The position numbers and the translations under genes were made by a program. DNA of 64,000 bases from Rhodoferax sp. AJA081-3 (GTDB lineage Bacteria > Pseudomonadota > Gammaproteobacteria > Burkholderiales > Burkholderiaceae_C): contig NZ_CP059068.1 in the NCBI RefSeq assembly GCF_017798165.1, forward strand, positions 1,736,001 to 1,800,000, given 5' to 3'. This document shows positions 27,226-36,632 of this stretch, in pieces. The notes under the pieces were generated by a model that saw nothing but the letters and a program-made list of their open reading frames with translations, made no database searches and had not been told where the DNA came from. Within the stretch, counting starts at the first letter, position 1, and each line of letters begins with the position of its first letter.

Positions 27226-29130
27226 GTGACAAAGTCCGAACGCTCACAGACCCGCACCCGCGCCGGAAAAGGCGCAGAGGCTCTAACCGTGTTCGCCATC
27301 GTGTGGGACACCATCGTGCTCAAGCTGATGGTCCCCACGGGCGATATTCCGTTTTGGTTCAAGGCACTGTTTGTGTTGGCGGGGGTGGGGGTGACCTGGG
27401 GTGCGCTGTACCTATGGCGCCAGCGTCTCAAAGGGGGCGGCGCCCGCCTGAAACTGTCCCAGGACCCGGTGCCGCATGGTGTGCCGGTGACGGTAGAGTT
27501 TCAGATCGACCGGTCCATCACCGCAAACCAATGGCAGGTAGAAGCAAAGCTGGAGTCGTCAGCGCGCAACCAAAGCGGGTTTGGCTTGGTCTGGAGCCAG
27601 GACTACCCCGCCAGGGCTGTAGACGCCCACCACATCCGGGCGGAGGTGACCCTGCCCAGTGACATGCCCAGCACCGCGGCGTCCGACCGTGACATGGCGT
27701 ACAGCATGACACTGACCTTGCGGGCAGACGGCGTGGAATGGACCTTCGACTTGAAGACGCGCAAGGCCCGCGAAAGCGAGTTGCAGTTTGCACCGCGTGA
27801 CACCCGCAACCTTGGCAACAAAAAACCCACATACACGCCAGAACAAGTGGCGGCCATCCGCAAGCGGTGGGCTCCATGGGGCTGGGGCTTGATTGCGCTG
27901 GCGCTGGTGGCGCAGTTTTCGTTTTTTCTGGACCTGAATGTGTGGACGCGTGCCAAGGCCCTGATCGGTGCAGGTGCCGAGACCACTGGCGTCGACACCG
28001 AAGCGTTTGACATCCGGGTCACCAATTACCTGGTCAACGATTGGGCGTTGCGCGGCCGGCTGGTGGGCAAGGCGCACGTGGCCCAGGGCGTGCTTATCGT
28101 GCAGGTTGAATCGCTGGACGTGCAACCCGTGGGTGCCTGCGAGGCGGACAGCCGCGTGTGTGAAGTTGAATCGGTGAGTCTCTTGCTCTCGCAAGACGGA
28201 GAGAAGAATTTTTCCACGCTCGCGCAGAGTGGCTCGATTGCCGTGAACGCCAATCTGCGGGAGGTCACGCGCTGGAGTCTGCCGCCACAGAAAAAGGGTG
28301 TTGAGATCCGCATGCCCCTACCTGCGGCCGTGGAGACACACGGTGTGCGGCTCAAACTGCAGATCCGCTCGGCGGGTGGCTCCACGGTCTACCCGGAGCA
28401 CGGCCCCTACCTCAATCTGCACCGTGCCCTGGCCAAGGCGCGCGGGGCCAGCGATCCTTGTGAACAGGTAAAGGGTGAACTGGAACTGGTACGCGCGGGT
28501 TGCGGCGAGCGCCTGCGCGGTGCTGCAATACAAGACAAGGATGGTCTGCTGCTGGAAGCGCTCAAGACCGAAAACTTCGACACGGCCACGCTGCTGCTGG
28601 CCGCCGGTGCCCGTGCCGACGCGCATAGCGCGGAAGACGCCGGCCGCACGGCCCTGGGTTATGCGGCGGCGAGTAATGACGTAGCGATGGTCGAGCGGCT
28701 ATTGGCCACCGGCGCAAATGTGAATGCCCGAAAGACCAACGAACAGGGGCAAATCGTGACCGCACTCACGCAGGCATTGCGCACGGACGCGGCGGCCGCT
28801 GTCCACCGCCTGATCCAGGCCGGCGCAGAACCAACCACCAACGACCCGACCGGCTGGACGCCCATGCATATTGCGGCGTATGAAAGCGCCACGGAGTCGA
28901 TCGCGGAACTGGTCCGCGCGGGCGCCGACATCAACGAGCGCACCCCGGCCTACCGGAAACAGACAGCCCTGCAAACGGCCGTGCAGTTTGGCAGTGCTGC
29001 GACCGTGCAAGCCTTTGTGCAGCTGGGTGCCGACCGGTTGCTCCAAGACAACCAGGGCCAGAATGCCTGTGATTGGGCGAAGTTTTTTAAGCGCAACGCC
29101 GAGATCCAGGCCACGGTCTGTGCAGAGTAG
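27226..29130 (+). CDS. Membrane-anchored ankyrin-repeat protein of unknown function
   Basis: 634 residues from GTG 27226. One or two membrane helices near residues 20-64, a soluble domain of about 140 residues, another helix (about 220-240, WGWGLIALALVAQFSFFLDL), a second beta-rich domain (about 255-400), and four to five ankyrin repeats at the C-terminus (about 440-634: LLLAAGARADAHSAEDAGRT, VERLLATGANVNARKTNEQG and so on). The two loop domains are unlike anything I recognise. It follows murA by 31 bases. The role is probably protein binding at the membrane. Confidence 0.75.
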   Translation: MTKSERSQTRTRAGKGAEALTVFAIVWDTIVLKLMVPTGDIPFWFKALFVLAGVGVTWGALYLWRQRLKGGGARLKLSQDPVPHGVPVTVEFQIDRSITANQWQVEAKLESSARNQSGFGLVWSQDYPARAVDAHHIRAEVTLPSDMPSTAASDRDMAYSMTLTLRADGVEWTFDLKTRKARESELQFAPRDTRNLGNKKPTYTPEQVAAIRKRWAPWGWGLIALALVAQFSFFLDLNVWTRAKALIGAGAETTGVDTEAFDIRVTNYLVNDWALRGRLVGKAHVAQGVLIVQVESLDVQPVGACEADSRVCEVESVSLLLSQDGEKNFSTLAQSGSIAVNANLREVTRWSLPPQKKGVEIRMPLPAAVETHGVRLKLQIRSAGGSTVYPEHGPYLNLHRALAKARGASDPCEQVKGELELVRAGCGERLRGAAIQDKDGLLLEALKTENFDTATLLLAAGARADAHSAEDAGRTALGYAAASNDVAMVERLLATGANVNARKTNEQGQIVTALTQALRTDAAAAVHRLIQAGAEPTTNDPTGWTPMHIAAYESATESIAELVRAGADINERTPAYRKQTALQTAVQFGSAATVQAFVQLGADRLLQDNQGQNACDWAKFFKRNAEIQATVCAE

Positions 29131-29170
29131 CTCCGCTGTGTGGACAGTGGCGCGGGCCGTCTATCGTGGC

Positions 29171-29572
29171 CTAGGCCTGGAGCTGGGTCTCGACCACGCA
29201 GAAGCTGGCCGCGTAGTCGGTCTCGTCCGTCACGCTGATGTGGGCACTGAGCTGTTTGGCGTCAAACCATTCCTTCAGCACGCCGTGCAGCACGATGGTG
29301 GGCGCGCCGCTGGGCAGCTTGGCCACTTCACACAGCCGCCAGGTCATGGGCATGCGCATGCCCAGGCCGATGGCCTTGCTGAAAGCCTCCTTGGCTGAGA
29401 AGCGCGTTGCCAGGAAACGGATGCCGCGCTCGGGCCAGCGGGCGCTGCGCGCCTTCCAGGTCTTGAATTCCCCTTCGCTGAGGATCTTCAATGCGAAGCG
29501 GTCGCCGTGTTTGTCCAGACTGGCCTTGATGCGGCGCACGTCGCAGATGTCGGTGCCTATGCCGTAGATCAT
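29171..29572 (-). CDS. acpS: Holo-[acyl-carrier-protein] synthase
   Basis: 133 residues. Transfers 4'-phosphopantetheine from CoA to the Ser of AcpP. The metal-binding motifs [11 protein letters not shown] and [12 protein letters not shown] are intact. ATG 29572 overlaps the pdxJ stop by one base (TGATG), so the genes are coupled; an upstream start in the longer frame would run into pdxJ. It is the last gene of the rpoE-to-acpS block; its substrate gene acpP lies 13 kb upstream on the same strand. Confidence 0.95.
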   Translation of the reverse strand: MIYGIGTDICDVRRIKASLDKHGDRFALKILSEGEFKTWKARSARWPERGIRFLATRFSAKEAFSKAIGLGMRMPMTWRLCEVAKLPSGAPTIVLHGVLKEWFDAKQLSAHISVTDETDYAASFCVVETQLQA

Positions 29573-30330
29573 CAGACCAAACAATCCAGATAGGCCTTGA
29601 CGGTGGCGGTATAGCCCAGCTCCAGCGCGTCGGCAATCAGCGCGTGGCCTATGGACACCTCATCCAGTCCCTGTACAGCGCGGGCGAAGGCAGGCAGGTT
29701 GTCGCGGTTCAGGTCGTGGCCGGCGTTGACGCCCAAGCCTGCATCCAGCGCGGCCTGGGCGGCCTGCGCGAATCGCCGCAGCTGTGCATCCTGGTCAGGT
29801 GTGCCCCAGGCCGCGGCATAGGGTTCGGTGTAGAGCTCGATGCGGTCGGCGCCCACGGCCCGGGCGGCAGGCATCGCGGCTACATCCGCATCCATGAAGA
29901 GGCTGACGCGTATGCCCAAGGCGTGCGCCTGGTCAATCAGTGGCTTCAAACGCGCGGCATCCTGCGGGAAGCTCCAGCCGTGGTCACTGGTGAACTGGCC
30001 TTCGGAATCGGGCACAAAGGTGACCTGGTGCACCGGCAGCTTGCGCGCCACGAGGTCGGCCACACAGTCCATCAGGTTGTGGAAGGGGTTGCCCTCGACG
30101 TTGTATTCGCGGTCCGGCCAGTCCTGCATCAGCGTGGCCAGTTCCACCACGTCGTCGGCGCGGATATGGCGCGCATCCGGCCGCGGGTGCACCGTGATGC
30201 CCGCCGCGCCGGCTTGCAGGCACAGCAAGGCGGCCCGGGTCACGCTGGGAATACCCAGGTGGCGCGTGTTGCGCAGGTGGGCGACCTTGTTGACGTTGAC
30301 CGATAGGTTGGTGCGGGGTTTGGGGGTCAT
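29572..30330 (-). CDS. pdxJ: Pyridoxine 5'-phosphate synthase
   Basis: 252 residues from ATG 30330. Condenses 1-deoxyxylulose 5-phosphate and 3-amino-2-oxopropyl phosphate to pyridoxine 5'-phosphate. [16 protein letters not shown] at the start, [13 protein letters not shown], and the [13 protein letters not shown] and [10 protein letters not shown] segments are characteristic. A longer frame to 30393 would add 21 residues encoded by dispersed repeat B, so ATG 30330 is chosen. Confidence 0.95.
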   Translation of the reverse strand: MTPKPRTNLSVNVNKVAHLRNTRHLGIPSVTRAALLCLQAGAAGITVHPRPDARHIRADDVVELATLMQDWPDREYNVEGNPFHNLMDCVADLVARKLPVHQVTFVPDSEGQFTSDHGWSFPQDAARLKPLIDQAHALGIRVSLFMDADVAAMPAARAVGADRIELYTEPYAAAWGTPDQDAQLRRFAQAAQAALDAGLGVNAGHDLNRDNLPAFARAVQGLDEVSIGHALIADALELGYTATVKAYLDCLV

Positions 30331-30338
30331 AGTGTTTT

Positions 30339-30413
30339 GCCGCCGGGCCGCCCCAAGGCAAAACTCGCCCCCTTGGGGGGCAGCGTCGTACACGAAGTGA
30401 CAAGCGTGGGGGC
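30339..30413 (+). repeat. CCGGGCCGCC-type dispersed repeat, copy B
   Basis: Reads CCGCCGGGCCGCCCCAAGGC, the palindrome CCCCCTTGGGGGG, then GTGACAAGCGTGGGGGCC. It fills the 90-base gap between recO and pdxJ on the plus strand, opposite to the direction of those genes. Confidence 0.85.
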
Positions 30414-30420
30414 CATATTG

Positions 30421-31170
30421 CTATAAAGATTGAATGTCCACCATCATCTGGCGGGTGCGCAAGGTTTTGACACCACAATGGTAGTGCAGCAGAGCCCGCA
30501 GCTGGGGCTTGAGTTCGGTGGTGACCTCGGAGCAGGCGCGCAAAGTTGTGGTGAACGGCGCGTTGTCTGCCAGCGCGGCCTGCAGAGCTGTCCACTGCGC
30601 ACCGCTCAGGCTGGCCCGGTCATCGCCATGGGCCTGGCGCAAGCCACCTTCTGGCACCAGGCAATAAGCGGTATCGGCAGCCAGCGCGCCCAGCGTCATG
30701 GTTTGGGCATTCAACTGTGGCAACAGACCGATTTCGCGAAGCAGCAGCAGCTCGTAGGTGCGCAGTGCGGCCTGGAGTGCCTCGCCGTGTTCGCTGGCCA
30801 GCACACGCACCACGTTCGCGTAGACATCGAACAACCGGGGGTGCGGGTCGTCCCGCGCTAGCAGGGTCAGCAACAATTCATTCAGGTAGTAGCCCGACAG
30901 CAGCGCATCACCAGTGGGCATGACATGCCCACCCTGCCATTCGGCGCTCTTGAGGGTGCGGATTTCGGCATCACCGCCATAGGCCACATGCAGCATCTGC
31001 AGCGGCAGCAAGACGGGGCGGAAGCTGGAACTGGGCCGCTTGGCCCCCTTGGCCACCAGCGCGATGCGGCCATAGTGGCGGGTAAAGACCTCCAGTATCA
31101 GGCTGGACTCGCTCCAGTCGTAGCGGTGCAGCACATACGCGGGCTCGTCGGCTATGCGCTTGGTAGCCAC
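30421..31170 (-). CDS. recO: DNA repair protein RecO
   Basis: 249 residues from GTG 31170, immediately after the era stop (TAAGTG). RecO loads RecA on SSB-covered DNA with RecR. The N-terminal OB-fold starts [36 protein letters not shown], a typical RecO opening, and the helical C-terminal domain lacks the four-Cys zinc motif, as in most proteobacteria. era-recO-pdxJ is the standard betaproteobacterial order. Confidence 0.94.
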   Translation of the reverse strand: MATKRIADEPAYVLHRYDWSESSLILEVFTRHYGRIALVAKGAKRPSSSFRPVLLPLQMLHVAYGGDAEIRTLKSAEWQGGHVMPTGDALLSGYYLNELLLTLLARDDPHPRLFDVYANVVRVLASEHGEALQAALRTYELLLLREIGLLPQLNAQTMTLGALAADTAYCLVPEGGLRQAHGDDRASLSGAQWTALQAALADNAPFTTTLRACSEVTTELKPQLRALLHYHCGVKTLRTRQMMVDIQSL

Positions 31171-32232
31171 TTATTCATAGCCAAAGGAACGGACGCGGGC
31201 TTCATCGTCTGCCCAACCGGATCGCACCTTGACCCACAACTCAATGAAAACCTTGGCATCGGCCAGCTTTTCCAGTTCGACGCGGGTTTCCATGCCGATG
31301 CGTTTGATACGTTCACCCTTGTCACCAATGACCATGGCCTTGTGGGTGTCGCGCTCGACGACGATGGTGGCGGCAATACGCAGCAAACGCTTCTGGCCTT
31401 TCTTCTGGGGGGGCTCTTCTTCGAACTTGTCGATGACAACCGTGGAGGTGTAGGGCAGTTCGTCGCCCGTCAGGCGGAACAGCTTCTCGCGCACCAGTTC
31501 GCTGGCCAGGAATTTTTCGCTGCGGTCGGTCAGTTCGTCTTCGGCATACCACCAGGCCTGTTCGGGCAGGAATTTTTCGCAGATGCCCAGCAGTCGGTCC
31601 ACGTCCTTGGCGTTCTTGGCCGACATTGGCACAAACTCGGCGAATGTGTGTTTGTCCTGCATGGTTTGCAGCCAGGGCGCGATATCGCCACGGCGGTGGA
31701 TGTTGTCCAGCTTGTTGGCGATCAGCAGCGTGGGAATGTTCTTACCCAACAGCGACAACACGCGGGCATCGGCCGGCGTGAAGCTTCCCGCCTCCACCAC
31801 AAACAATATCAGGTCGACATCGGCCACCGCGCCTTGTACGGTCTTGTTCAGCGACTTGTTCAGCGCATTGGCATGCAGGGTCTGAAAGCCGGGCGTGTCC
31901 ACAAACACAAACTGTGTAGCGCCGCGGGTGTGCATGCCGGTGATGCGGTGGCGCGTGGTCTGCGCCTTGCGCGACGTGATGCTGATTTTCTGGCCGACCA
32001 GGGCGTTGAGCAGCGTGGACTTGCCGACATTGGGTTTCCCGACGATGGCGACCAGGCCGCAGCGCTGACCCATCTCGGCTGCAGCGCCGGGCTGCGCCAG
32101 CTTGGGTGTGCTTTTAAGCACGCCTTCGAGCATGCTGTCCAGATCAGACTGTTGGTCATTTGTGCCGCCAGCCCCCGCAGAATTTCCATGAGGCGCTATG
32201 GTTTTTATAGTAGATGTTTTTTTGGATGTCAT
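31171..32232 (-). CDS. era: GTPase Era with N-terminal extension
   Basis: 353 residues. Era binds 16S rRNA and assists 30S assembly. G1 GKPNVGKST (65-73), G3 DTPGF, G4 NKLD and the C-terminal KH domain ([12 protein letters not shown]) are present. About 50 residues precede the usual start of the GTPase domain. Residues about 7-23 ([16 protein letters not shown]) are encoded by a copy of the dispersed repeat, and the remainder ([21 protein letters not shown]) is helical. The start ATG overlaps the rnc stop (ATGA); rnc-era coupling is normal. Confidence 0.95.
   Translation of the reverse strand: MTSKKTSTIKTIAPHGNSAGAGGTNDQQSDLDSMLEGVLKSTPKLAQPGAAAEMGQRCGLVAIVGKPNVGKSTLLNALVGQKISITSRKAQTTRHRITGMHTRGATQFVFVDTPGFQTLHANALNKSLNKTVQGAVADVDLILFVVEAGSFTPADARVLSLLGKNIPTLLIANKLDNIHRRGDIAPWLQTMQDKHTFAEFVPMSAKNAKDVDRLLGICEKFLPEQAWWYAEDELTDRSEKFLASELVREKLFRLTGDELPYTSTVVIDKFEEEPPQKKGQKRLLRIAATIVVERDTHKAMVIGDKGERIKRIGMETRVELEKLADAKVFIELWVKVRSGWADDEARVRSFGYE
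32165..32215 (-). repeat. GGGGGCTA-type dispersed repeat, copy 8, inside era
   Basis: Reads GCCGCCAGCCCCCGCAG, a variable stretch, then GCTATGGTTTTTATAGTAG. It lies entirely in the reading frame of era and encodes [16 protein letters not shown] near the N-terminus. It is more divergent than the intergenic copies, as expected if kept in frame. Confidence 0.6.
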
Positions 32233-32915
32233 GGTTTGACTTTTGCCTTGATGGTGAGCAGCATCGCGGCAGCTGCAGCCTGTTCGCCGGATCGGCGGGA
32301 ACCACCTATGCCCCGTTCGGACAGGCGCAGTTCGGGAATTTCACACTCCACGTCGAAGCTTTGTTTGTGCGCCGCACCGATGGTGGCAACCACCTTGTAC
32401 AGCGGCAGCTTCATTTTGCGACCCTGGAGCCACTCTTGCAACTCGGTTTTGGCATCCTTGCCAATGGCCTCCATGCCGGGGTTGATCTCTACGTCCTTGA
32501 ACAGCCTCTGCACCAGGGTCTGGGCCGCGGCAAATCCGCTATCCAGGTAGACGGCGCCAATGATGGCTTCCAGCGTATCGGCCAGGATGGAGGGGCGCTT
32601 CTGCCCACCGGAGCGGACTTCGCCCTCGCCCAGGCGCATGACGTCTGGCAAGCCCAAACCGACCGCCAACTGGTGCAAGGTTTCCTGCTTGACCAGATTG
32701 GCCCGCACACGGGACAAATCACCCTCAGGCAAATTGCCCAGGCGGGTGTAGAGAAGATCGGAGACTGCCAGATTCAGCACCGAGTCGCCCAGGAACTCCA
32801 GGCGCTCGTAATGGTCGGCGGAGAAGCTGCGGTGGGTCAGTGCCTGGGTCAGCAGCGCAGCATTGGTAAATTCATGTTGCAGGCGACGCTGCAACTCCAG
32901 TAAACCAGATGCCAC
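32229..32915 (-). CDS. rnc: Ribonuclease III
   Basis: 228 residues from GTG 32915. Cuts double-stranded RNA in rRNA precursors and some mRNAs. The nuclease signature [16 protein letters not shown] and the Glu/Asp site in [13 protein letters not shown] are intact, and a double-stranded-RNA-binding domain covers the last 70 residues. It lies one base after the DUF4845 gene stop and overlaps era by four bases. Confidence 0.96.
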   Translation of the reverse strand: MASGLLELQRRLQHEFTNAALLTQALTHRSFSADHYERLEFLGDSVLNLAVSDLLYTRLGNLPEGDLSRVRANLVKQETLHQLAVGLGLPDVMRLGEGEVRSGGQKRPSILADTLEAIIGAVYLDSGFAAAQTLVQRLFKDVEINPGMEAIGKDAKTELQEWLQGRKMKLPLYKVVATIGAAHKQSFDVECEIPELRLSERGIGGSRRSGEQAAAAAMLLTIKAKVKP

Positions 32916-32916
32916 G

Positions 32917-33270
32917 CTATTTAGAGTTGCCGGCGTACTTCAACGTTAACCAGGCGGGGCCTGTCAAGTGAATTTCACGCTCGTAGGCAAAACTGACCAC
33001 CACTTTGTCTCCCTCTTTGGTGATTTCAAGATCTTTACCACTAATGGCTTTGAAATCGTCAATCGCTTGCATACGGTCAAACGCAGCGCGAACTTCCACC
33101 ACTGAAGTACCTTCAGCCGATTTCCTTGCTGCCTTCTTGATGGCTTGGTACTCTACAAATGTCGGGAAGACTTGCGCTGCGACCACACCGGTCACGGCCA
33201 ACACCACACCCACAAAAACCAAACCAAAAAAAGTAATGCCGCGTTGCTTGGATCTGCTTTGCACTCTCAT
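32917..33270 (-). CDS. DUF4845 family membrane-anchored protein
   Basis: 117 residues from ATG 33270. A single N-terminal membrane helix after a basic [19 protein letters not shown] segment resembles a pilin-type leader, followed by a short soluble domain. The family is found between lepB and rnc in betaproteobacteria; the function is unknown. It is tightly packed between lepB (13-base gap) and rnc (1 base). Confidence 0.85.
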   Translation of the reverse strand: MRVQSRSKQRGITFFGLVFVGVVLAVTGVVAAQVFPTFVEYQAIKKAARKSAEGTSVVEVRAAFDRMQAIDDFKAISGKDLEITKEGDKVVVSFAYEREIHLTGPAWLTLKYAGNSK

Positions 33271-33283
33271 GTGTACTTTCCTT

Positions 33284-34249
33284 TCAATCAAACGAACCGA
33301 TACGCTTGGGATTGCTGAAATTCATCCAGACAAAAAAAGCCTTGCCCACAATATTTTTCTCTGGAACAAAGCCCCAATAGCGCGAATCCAGTGAATTATC
33401 GCGATTGTCACCCATCATGAAATAGTGACCTTCCGGTACCTTGCAGCGCACACCCTCCACGGAATACAGGCAGGCATCACGGCCGGCAAAGTTCTCCACA
33501 CCAGGCACAAAAGCCGGGCGTTCCTCATCATTAAGGACCTTATGCTTTTTGTCACCCAGCGTCTCTTCATACTGCTTGAAGTAACGCATGACGTCTTCAT
33601 CAAAAAAATCAGGCACACCCGTGGTGACAACGGATTGGCCGTTAACCGTCAAACGCTTGTTGATGTACTGAACGGTATCCCCCGGCAACCCCACCACACG
33701 CTTGATGTAGTCCAGACTGGGCTTGGGTGGATAGCGGAACACCATGACGTCGCCACGTTTGGGTGCGCTGCCTTCCGTGATTTTGGTGTTGAGCACCGGC
33801 AGGCGCAGGCCATAGGTAAATTTATTCACCAGGATCAGGTCGCCGACCAGCAGTGTGGGGATCATGGAGCCCGACGGAATCTTGAACGGCTCTACGAGAA
33901 ACGAGCGCAGGAAGAAGACGGCGATGATGACGGGGAACAAACCAGCGGTCCAATCCAGCCACCAAGGCTGTGCCAACAGGCGACTCTTGGCTTCTGCAAT
34001 ATCACCATCAACCTGTTTGATGCCCATCTTGCCCAGATCTTCGCGCCGTTTGGCGTCCGAAGCTTCCAGCACCGCTGCGGCGGTTTGCCGTTGTGGCAAA
34101 AAGTAGAACCGTTCAGCCAGCCAATAAGCGCCAGTGACCACGGTTGCCACAAACAGCAGCAAGGCAAAGTTGCCTTCCACATACCCGAAATACCAGGAAC
34201 CGGCGTACAGCACAAAAGCCGCCAGCACGGCAGAGGTCAGCGCCTGCAT
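33284..34249 (-). CDS. lepB: Signal peptidase I
   Basis: 321 residues. Two N-terminal membrane helices and a third near residue 103-118, then the periplasmic catalytic domain with Ser128 (IPSGSMIP) and Lys183 (YIKRVVGLPGD), and the box GHYFMMGDNRDNSLDSRYWG. Cleaves Sec and Tat signal peptides. A long cytoplasmic loop (about 50-95) lies between the helices. It is separated from lepA by repeat copy C only. Confidence 0.96.
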   Translation of the reverse strand: MQALTSAVLAAFVLYAGSWYFGYVEGNFALLLFVATVVTGAYWLAERFYFLPQRQTAAAVLEASDAKRREDLGKMGIKQVDGDIAEAKSRLLAQPWWLDWTAGLFPVIIAVFFLRSFLVEPFKIPSGSMIPTLLVGDLILVNKFTYGLRLPVLNTKITEGSAPKRGDVMVFRYPPKPSLDYIKRVVGLPGDTVQYINKRLTVNGQSVVTTGVPDFFDEDVMRYFKQYEETLGDKKHKVLNDEERPAFVPGVENFAGRDACLYSVEGVRCKVPEGHYFMMGDNRDNSLDSRYWGFVPEKNIVGKAFFVWMNFSNPKRIGSFD

Positions 34250-34257
34250 CAGTTAGT

Positions 34258-34336
34258 TCCCCCCACGCTTGCCGCTGCGCGTACTGCGCTGCCCCCCAAG
34301 GGGGCCATCGCGCCTTGGGACGGCCCGGCGGCGCTC
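34258..34336 (-). repeat. CCGGGCCGCC-type dispersed repeat, copy C
   Basis: Inverted copy: on the minus strand it reads CGCCGCCGGGCCGTCCCAAG, the palindrome CCCCCTTGGGGGG, then GCGGCAAGCGTGGGGGG. It fills the lepA-lepB gap and reaches the lepA stop codon, where the end of the repeat overlaps the TGA. Confidence 0.85.
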
Positions 34337-36146
34337 AATCTTCCACCTGCAAAATAGCCAGGAAGGCCTCTTGTGGCACTTCCACCGATCCGACTTGTTT
34401 CATACGTTTTTTGCCTGCTTTTTGTTTTTCGAGGAGCTTCTTCTTGCGTGAAATGTCACCGCCATAACACTTGGCGAGCACGTTCTTGCGAAGGGCTTTG
34501 ATTGTCTCACGGGCAATGATGTTGGCTCCTATGGCCGCCTGGATCGCCACGTCGTACATCTGGCGGGAAATGATTTCGCGCATCTTGGCCACCACGGCCC
34601 GGCCGCGGTACTGGCTCTGGGCGCGGTGCAGCATGATGGATAAGGCATCGACCTTTTCGCCGTTGAGCAAAATATCCACTTTGACGACATCGGCCGCGCG
34701 GTATTCCTTGAACTCATAGTCCATGGAGGCATAACCCCGGCTCACACTCTTGAGCTTGTCAAAGAAGTCCAACACGATTTCAGCCAGCGGCATTTCATAG
34801 GTCAGTACAACCTGGCGGCCCTTGTAGGCCATATTCATCTGCACGCCGCGCTTCTGGTTGGCCAATGTCATGACCACTCCCACATATTCCTGCGGCATGT
34901 ACAGGTGCATGGTGACAATGGGTTCACGGATCTCGGCCATCTTGCCCACGTCCGGCATCTTGGAGGGGTTCTCCACCATGATGACTTCGCCGTCGTTTTT
35001 CATAACCTGGTAGACCACGCTGGGTGCGGTGGTGATCAGGTCCTGGTCAAACTCGCGCTCTAGGCGCTCCTGCACAATTTCCATGTGCAGCAAGCCCAGG
35101 AAGCCGCAGCGGAATCCAAAACCCAGCGCTTGCGACACCTCGGGTTCGTAATGCAACGATGCGTCGTTGAGTTTGAGCTTTTCCAGTGCGTCACGCAGCG
35201 AATCGTATTCACTGGCTTCGGTCGGGTACAGGCCCGCAAACACTTGGGGCTGGATTTCCTTGAATCCAGGCAGAGCCTCGGTGGCCGTCATTGCCGCGCC
35301 GCCAGTGCCAGGCTTGATCAGCGTCACCGTGTCACCCACCTTGGCGGCCTGGAGTTCCTTGATGCCGGCAATGATGTAACCCACTTCTCCCGCTTCCAGC
35401 GACGGACGTGGCTGGTTGGCTGGCGTGAACACGCCCAGGTTGTCGGCGTTGTACATGGCGCCCGAGGCCATCATCTTGATGCGTTCACCCTTGGCCAAAC
35501 GGCCATCGACCACACGGACCAGCATCACTACACCGACATATGGATCGAACCAGCTGTCGATGATCATGGCTCGCAGCGGGCCATTGGGGTTGCCTTTGGG
35601 GGCCGGTATCTTGGCGACGATGGCTTCCAGGATGTCATCGATACCCAAGCCAGTTTTGGCGGAGCAGACAATGGCATCGGTTGCGTCGATGCCAATCACG
35701 TCTTCTATTTCGCTGCGTGCGTTGTCGGGGTCCGCGTTGGGCAGATCAATCTTGTTGAGCACCGGCAGCACTTCCACATGCAGATCCAATGCGGTGTAAC
35801 AGTTCGCCACGGTCTGTGCTTCAACACCCTGACTGGCATCCACCACCAGCAACGCACCTTCACAAGCTGACAGTGAACGACTCACTTCATAAGAGAAGTC
35901 CACATGACCGGGTGTGTCGATCAGATTGAGGTTGTAGACCTGCCCGTCTTTCGCTTTGTATTGCAGCGCGGCGGTCTGCGCCTTGATGGTTATCCCACGC
36001 TCTTTTTCGATATCCATCGAGTCAAGAACTTGCGCTTCCATCTCACGTGCTTCGAGGCCGCCGCAACGCTGGATCAATCGGTCCGCGAGTGTGGATTTGC
36101 CGTGATCAATGTGCGCAATGATCGAAAAATTTCTGATGTGATTCAT
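34335..36146 (-). CDS. lepA: Elongation factor 4 (LepA)
   Basis: 603 residues. Ribosome-bound GTPase that acts in translation under stress and 30S assembly. [14 protein letters not shown] (G1), DTPGHVDF (G3), NKIDLPNAD (G4) are intact, and the LepA-specific C-terminal domain ends [23 protein letters not shown] 36146 is chosen over TTG 36149. A factor-independent terminator-like hairpin sits 42 bases before the start, in its leader. Confidence 0.96.
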   Translation of the reverse strand: MNHIRNFSIIAHIDHGKSTLADRLIQRCGGLEAREMEAQVLDSMDIEKERGITIKAQTAALQYKAKDGQVYNLNLIDTPGHVDFSYEVSRSLSACEGALLVVDASQGVEAQTVANCYTALDLHVEVLPVLNKIDLPNADPDNARSEIEDVIGIDATDAIVCSAKTGLGIDDILEAIVAKIPAPKGNPNGPLRAMIIDSWFDPYVGVVMLVRVVDGRLAKGERIKMMASGAMYNADNLGVFTPANQPRPSLEAGEVGYIIAGIKELQAAKVGDTVTLIKPGTGGAAMTATEALPGFKEIQPQVFAGLYPTEASEYDSLRDALEKLKLNDASLHYEPEVSQALGFGFRCGFLGLLHMEIVQERLEREFDQDLITTAPSVVYQVMKNDGEVIMVENPSKMPDVGKMAEIREPIVTMHLYMPQEYVGVVMTLANQKRGVQMNMAYKGRQVVLTYEMPLAEIVLDFFDKLKSVSRGYASMDYEFKEYRAADVVKVDILLNGEKVDALSIMLHRAQSQYRGRAVVAKMREIISRQMYDVAIQAAIGANIIARETIKALRKNVLAKCYGGDISRKKKLLEKQKAGKKRMKQVGSVEVPQEAFLAILQVED

Positions 36147-36187
36147 CAACGAGAACGCTTAAGTGGTTGAATTAAAAAGGACGCACA

Positions 36188-36221
36188 AGAAAAAAGGGCG
36201 CGTCGGATAGTGACGCGCCCT
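36188..36221 (-). terminator. Factor-independent terminator in the lepA leader
   Basis: Perfect 10-bp stem AGGGCGCGTC / GACGCGCCCT with a 7-base loop; read leftward, the stem is followed by TTTTTTC. It would stop RNA started in the gap, or act as an attenuator in front of lepA. Confidence 0.8.
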
Positions 36222-36337
36222 GAAACCAACAATCATTGGCAACTGCGAAGGTTGGAACTTCATTGTAGGCAAAAAGCCCTGAATGCAAAGCCCCCAAAAC
36301 GCCAATCGGGTGAAGTTGCAACTCAACAACAGTTATC

Positions 36338-36404
36338 TTATTCACAGCTTATCAACAATTCGAAGGGGGAAGTTCTGTACAACTTGTGGGTGATCTGTGG
36401 ATCA
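36338..36404. promoter_or_regulatory. DnaA-box-like cluster
   Basis: TTATTCACA (36338-36346) fits the DnaA box TTATNCACA exactly. TTATCAACA (36349-36357) and TGTGGATCA (36396-36404, opposite strand) differ from it at one base, and two weaker TGTGG sites lie between and after. The cluster is in the AT-richer mucD-lepA gap, away from any dnaA gene in this window. Confidence 0.4.
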
Positions 36405-36590
36405 GCTGTGGGGGACTTGTCGTCATCCCATATGATGGATTTTTACCCATCCATATACCCAAAAAGTACTTTGTAAGTGCCGCATTCTAACCAATTTTCG
36501 AACGAACTCGAAAAGTTAGTAACTGCAAACATTTTGAGGGGATTTTTACCCCGATATAAAAAATCTATGGTTCGGCCTCCCTAACACGCC

Positions 36591-36613
36591 AAAACCCCAC
36601 CGTAACGTGGGGT
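36591..36613 (-). terminator. Terminator after mucD
   Basis: Stem ACCCCAC / GTGGGGT with a 6-base loop; read leftward it is followed by TTTT. It lies 20 bases after the mucD stop and ends the rpoE-rseA-rseB-mucD transcript. Confidence 0.8.
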
Positions 36614-36632
36614 TGTTGGGTGGCCGAACGCC

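Larger units (their letters stand above)
36147..36632. other. Structured 0.5-kb gap between mucD and lepA
   Basis: Bounded by two leftward terminators (36188-36221 and 36591-36613). Inside are a DnaA-box cluster (36338-36404), a bulged hairpin at 36487-36519 (CTAAC..TTTTCG paired with CGAAAA..GTTAG), an inverted repeat ATGGAT/ATCCAT at 36435-36454 and a GGGG/CCCC hairpin near 36538-36552. No open frame on either strand looks coding. A weak -10 box TACAAT on the minus strand at 36262-36267 could start the lepA transcript. Confidence 0.6.

Noticed and set aside
30331..30393. N-terminal extension of PdxJ
   Set aside because: The 21 extra residues are encoded by dispersed repeat B; the family start fits ATG 30330.
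30925..32550. 541-codon open frame on the plus strand
   Set aside because: Antisense to recO, era and rnc, all well supported.
36147..36632. Chromosomal replication origin in the mucD-lepA gap
   Set aside because: DnaA-like boxes exist, but no dnaA, dnaN, rpmH or gidA gene is nearby and no clear AT-rich 13-mer array is seen; kept only as a box cluster.
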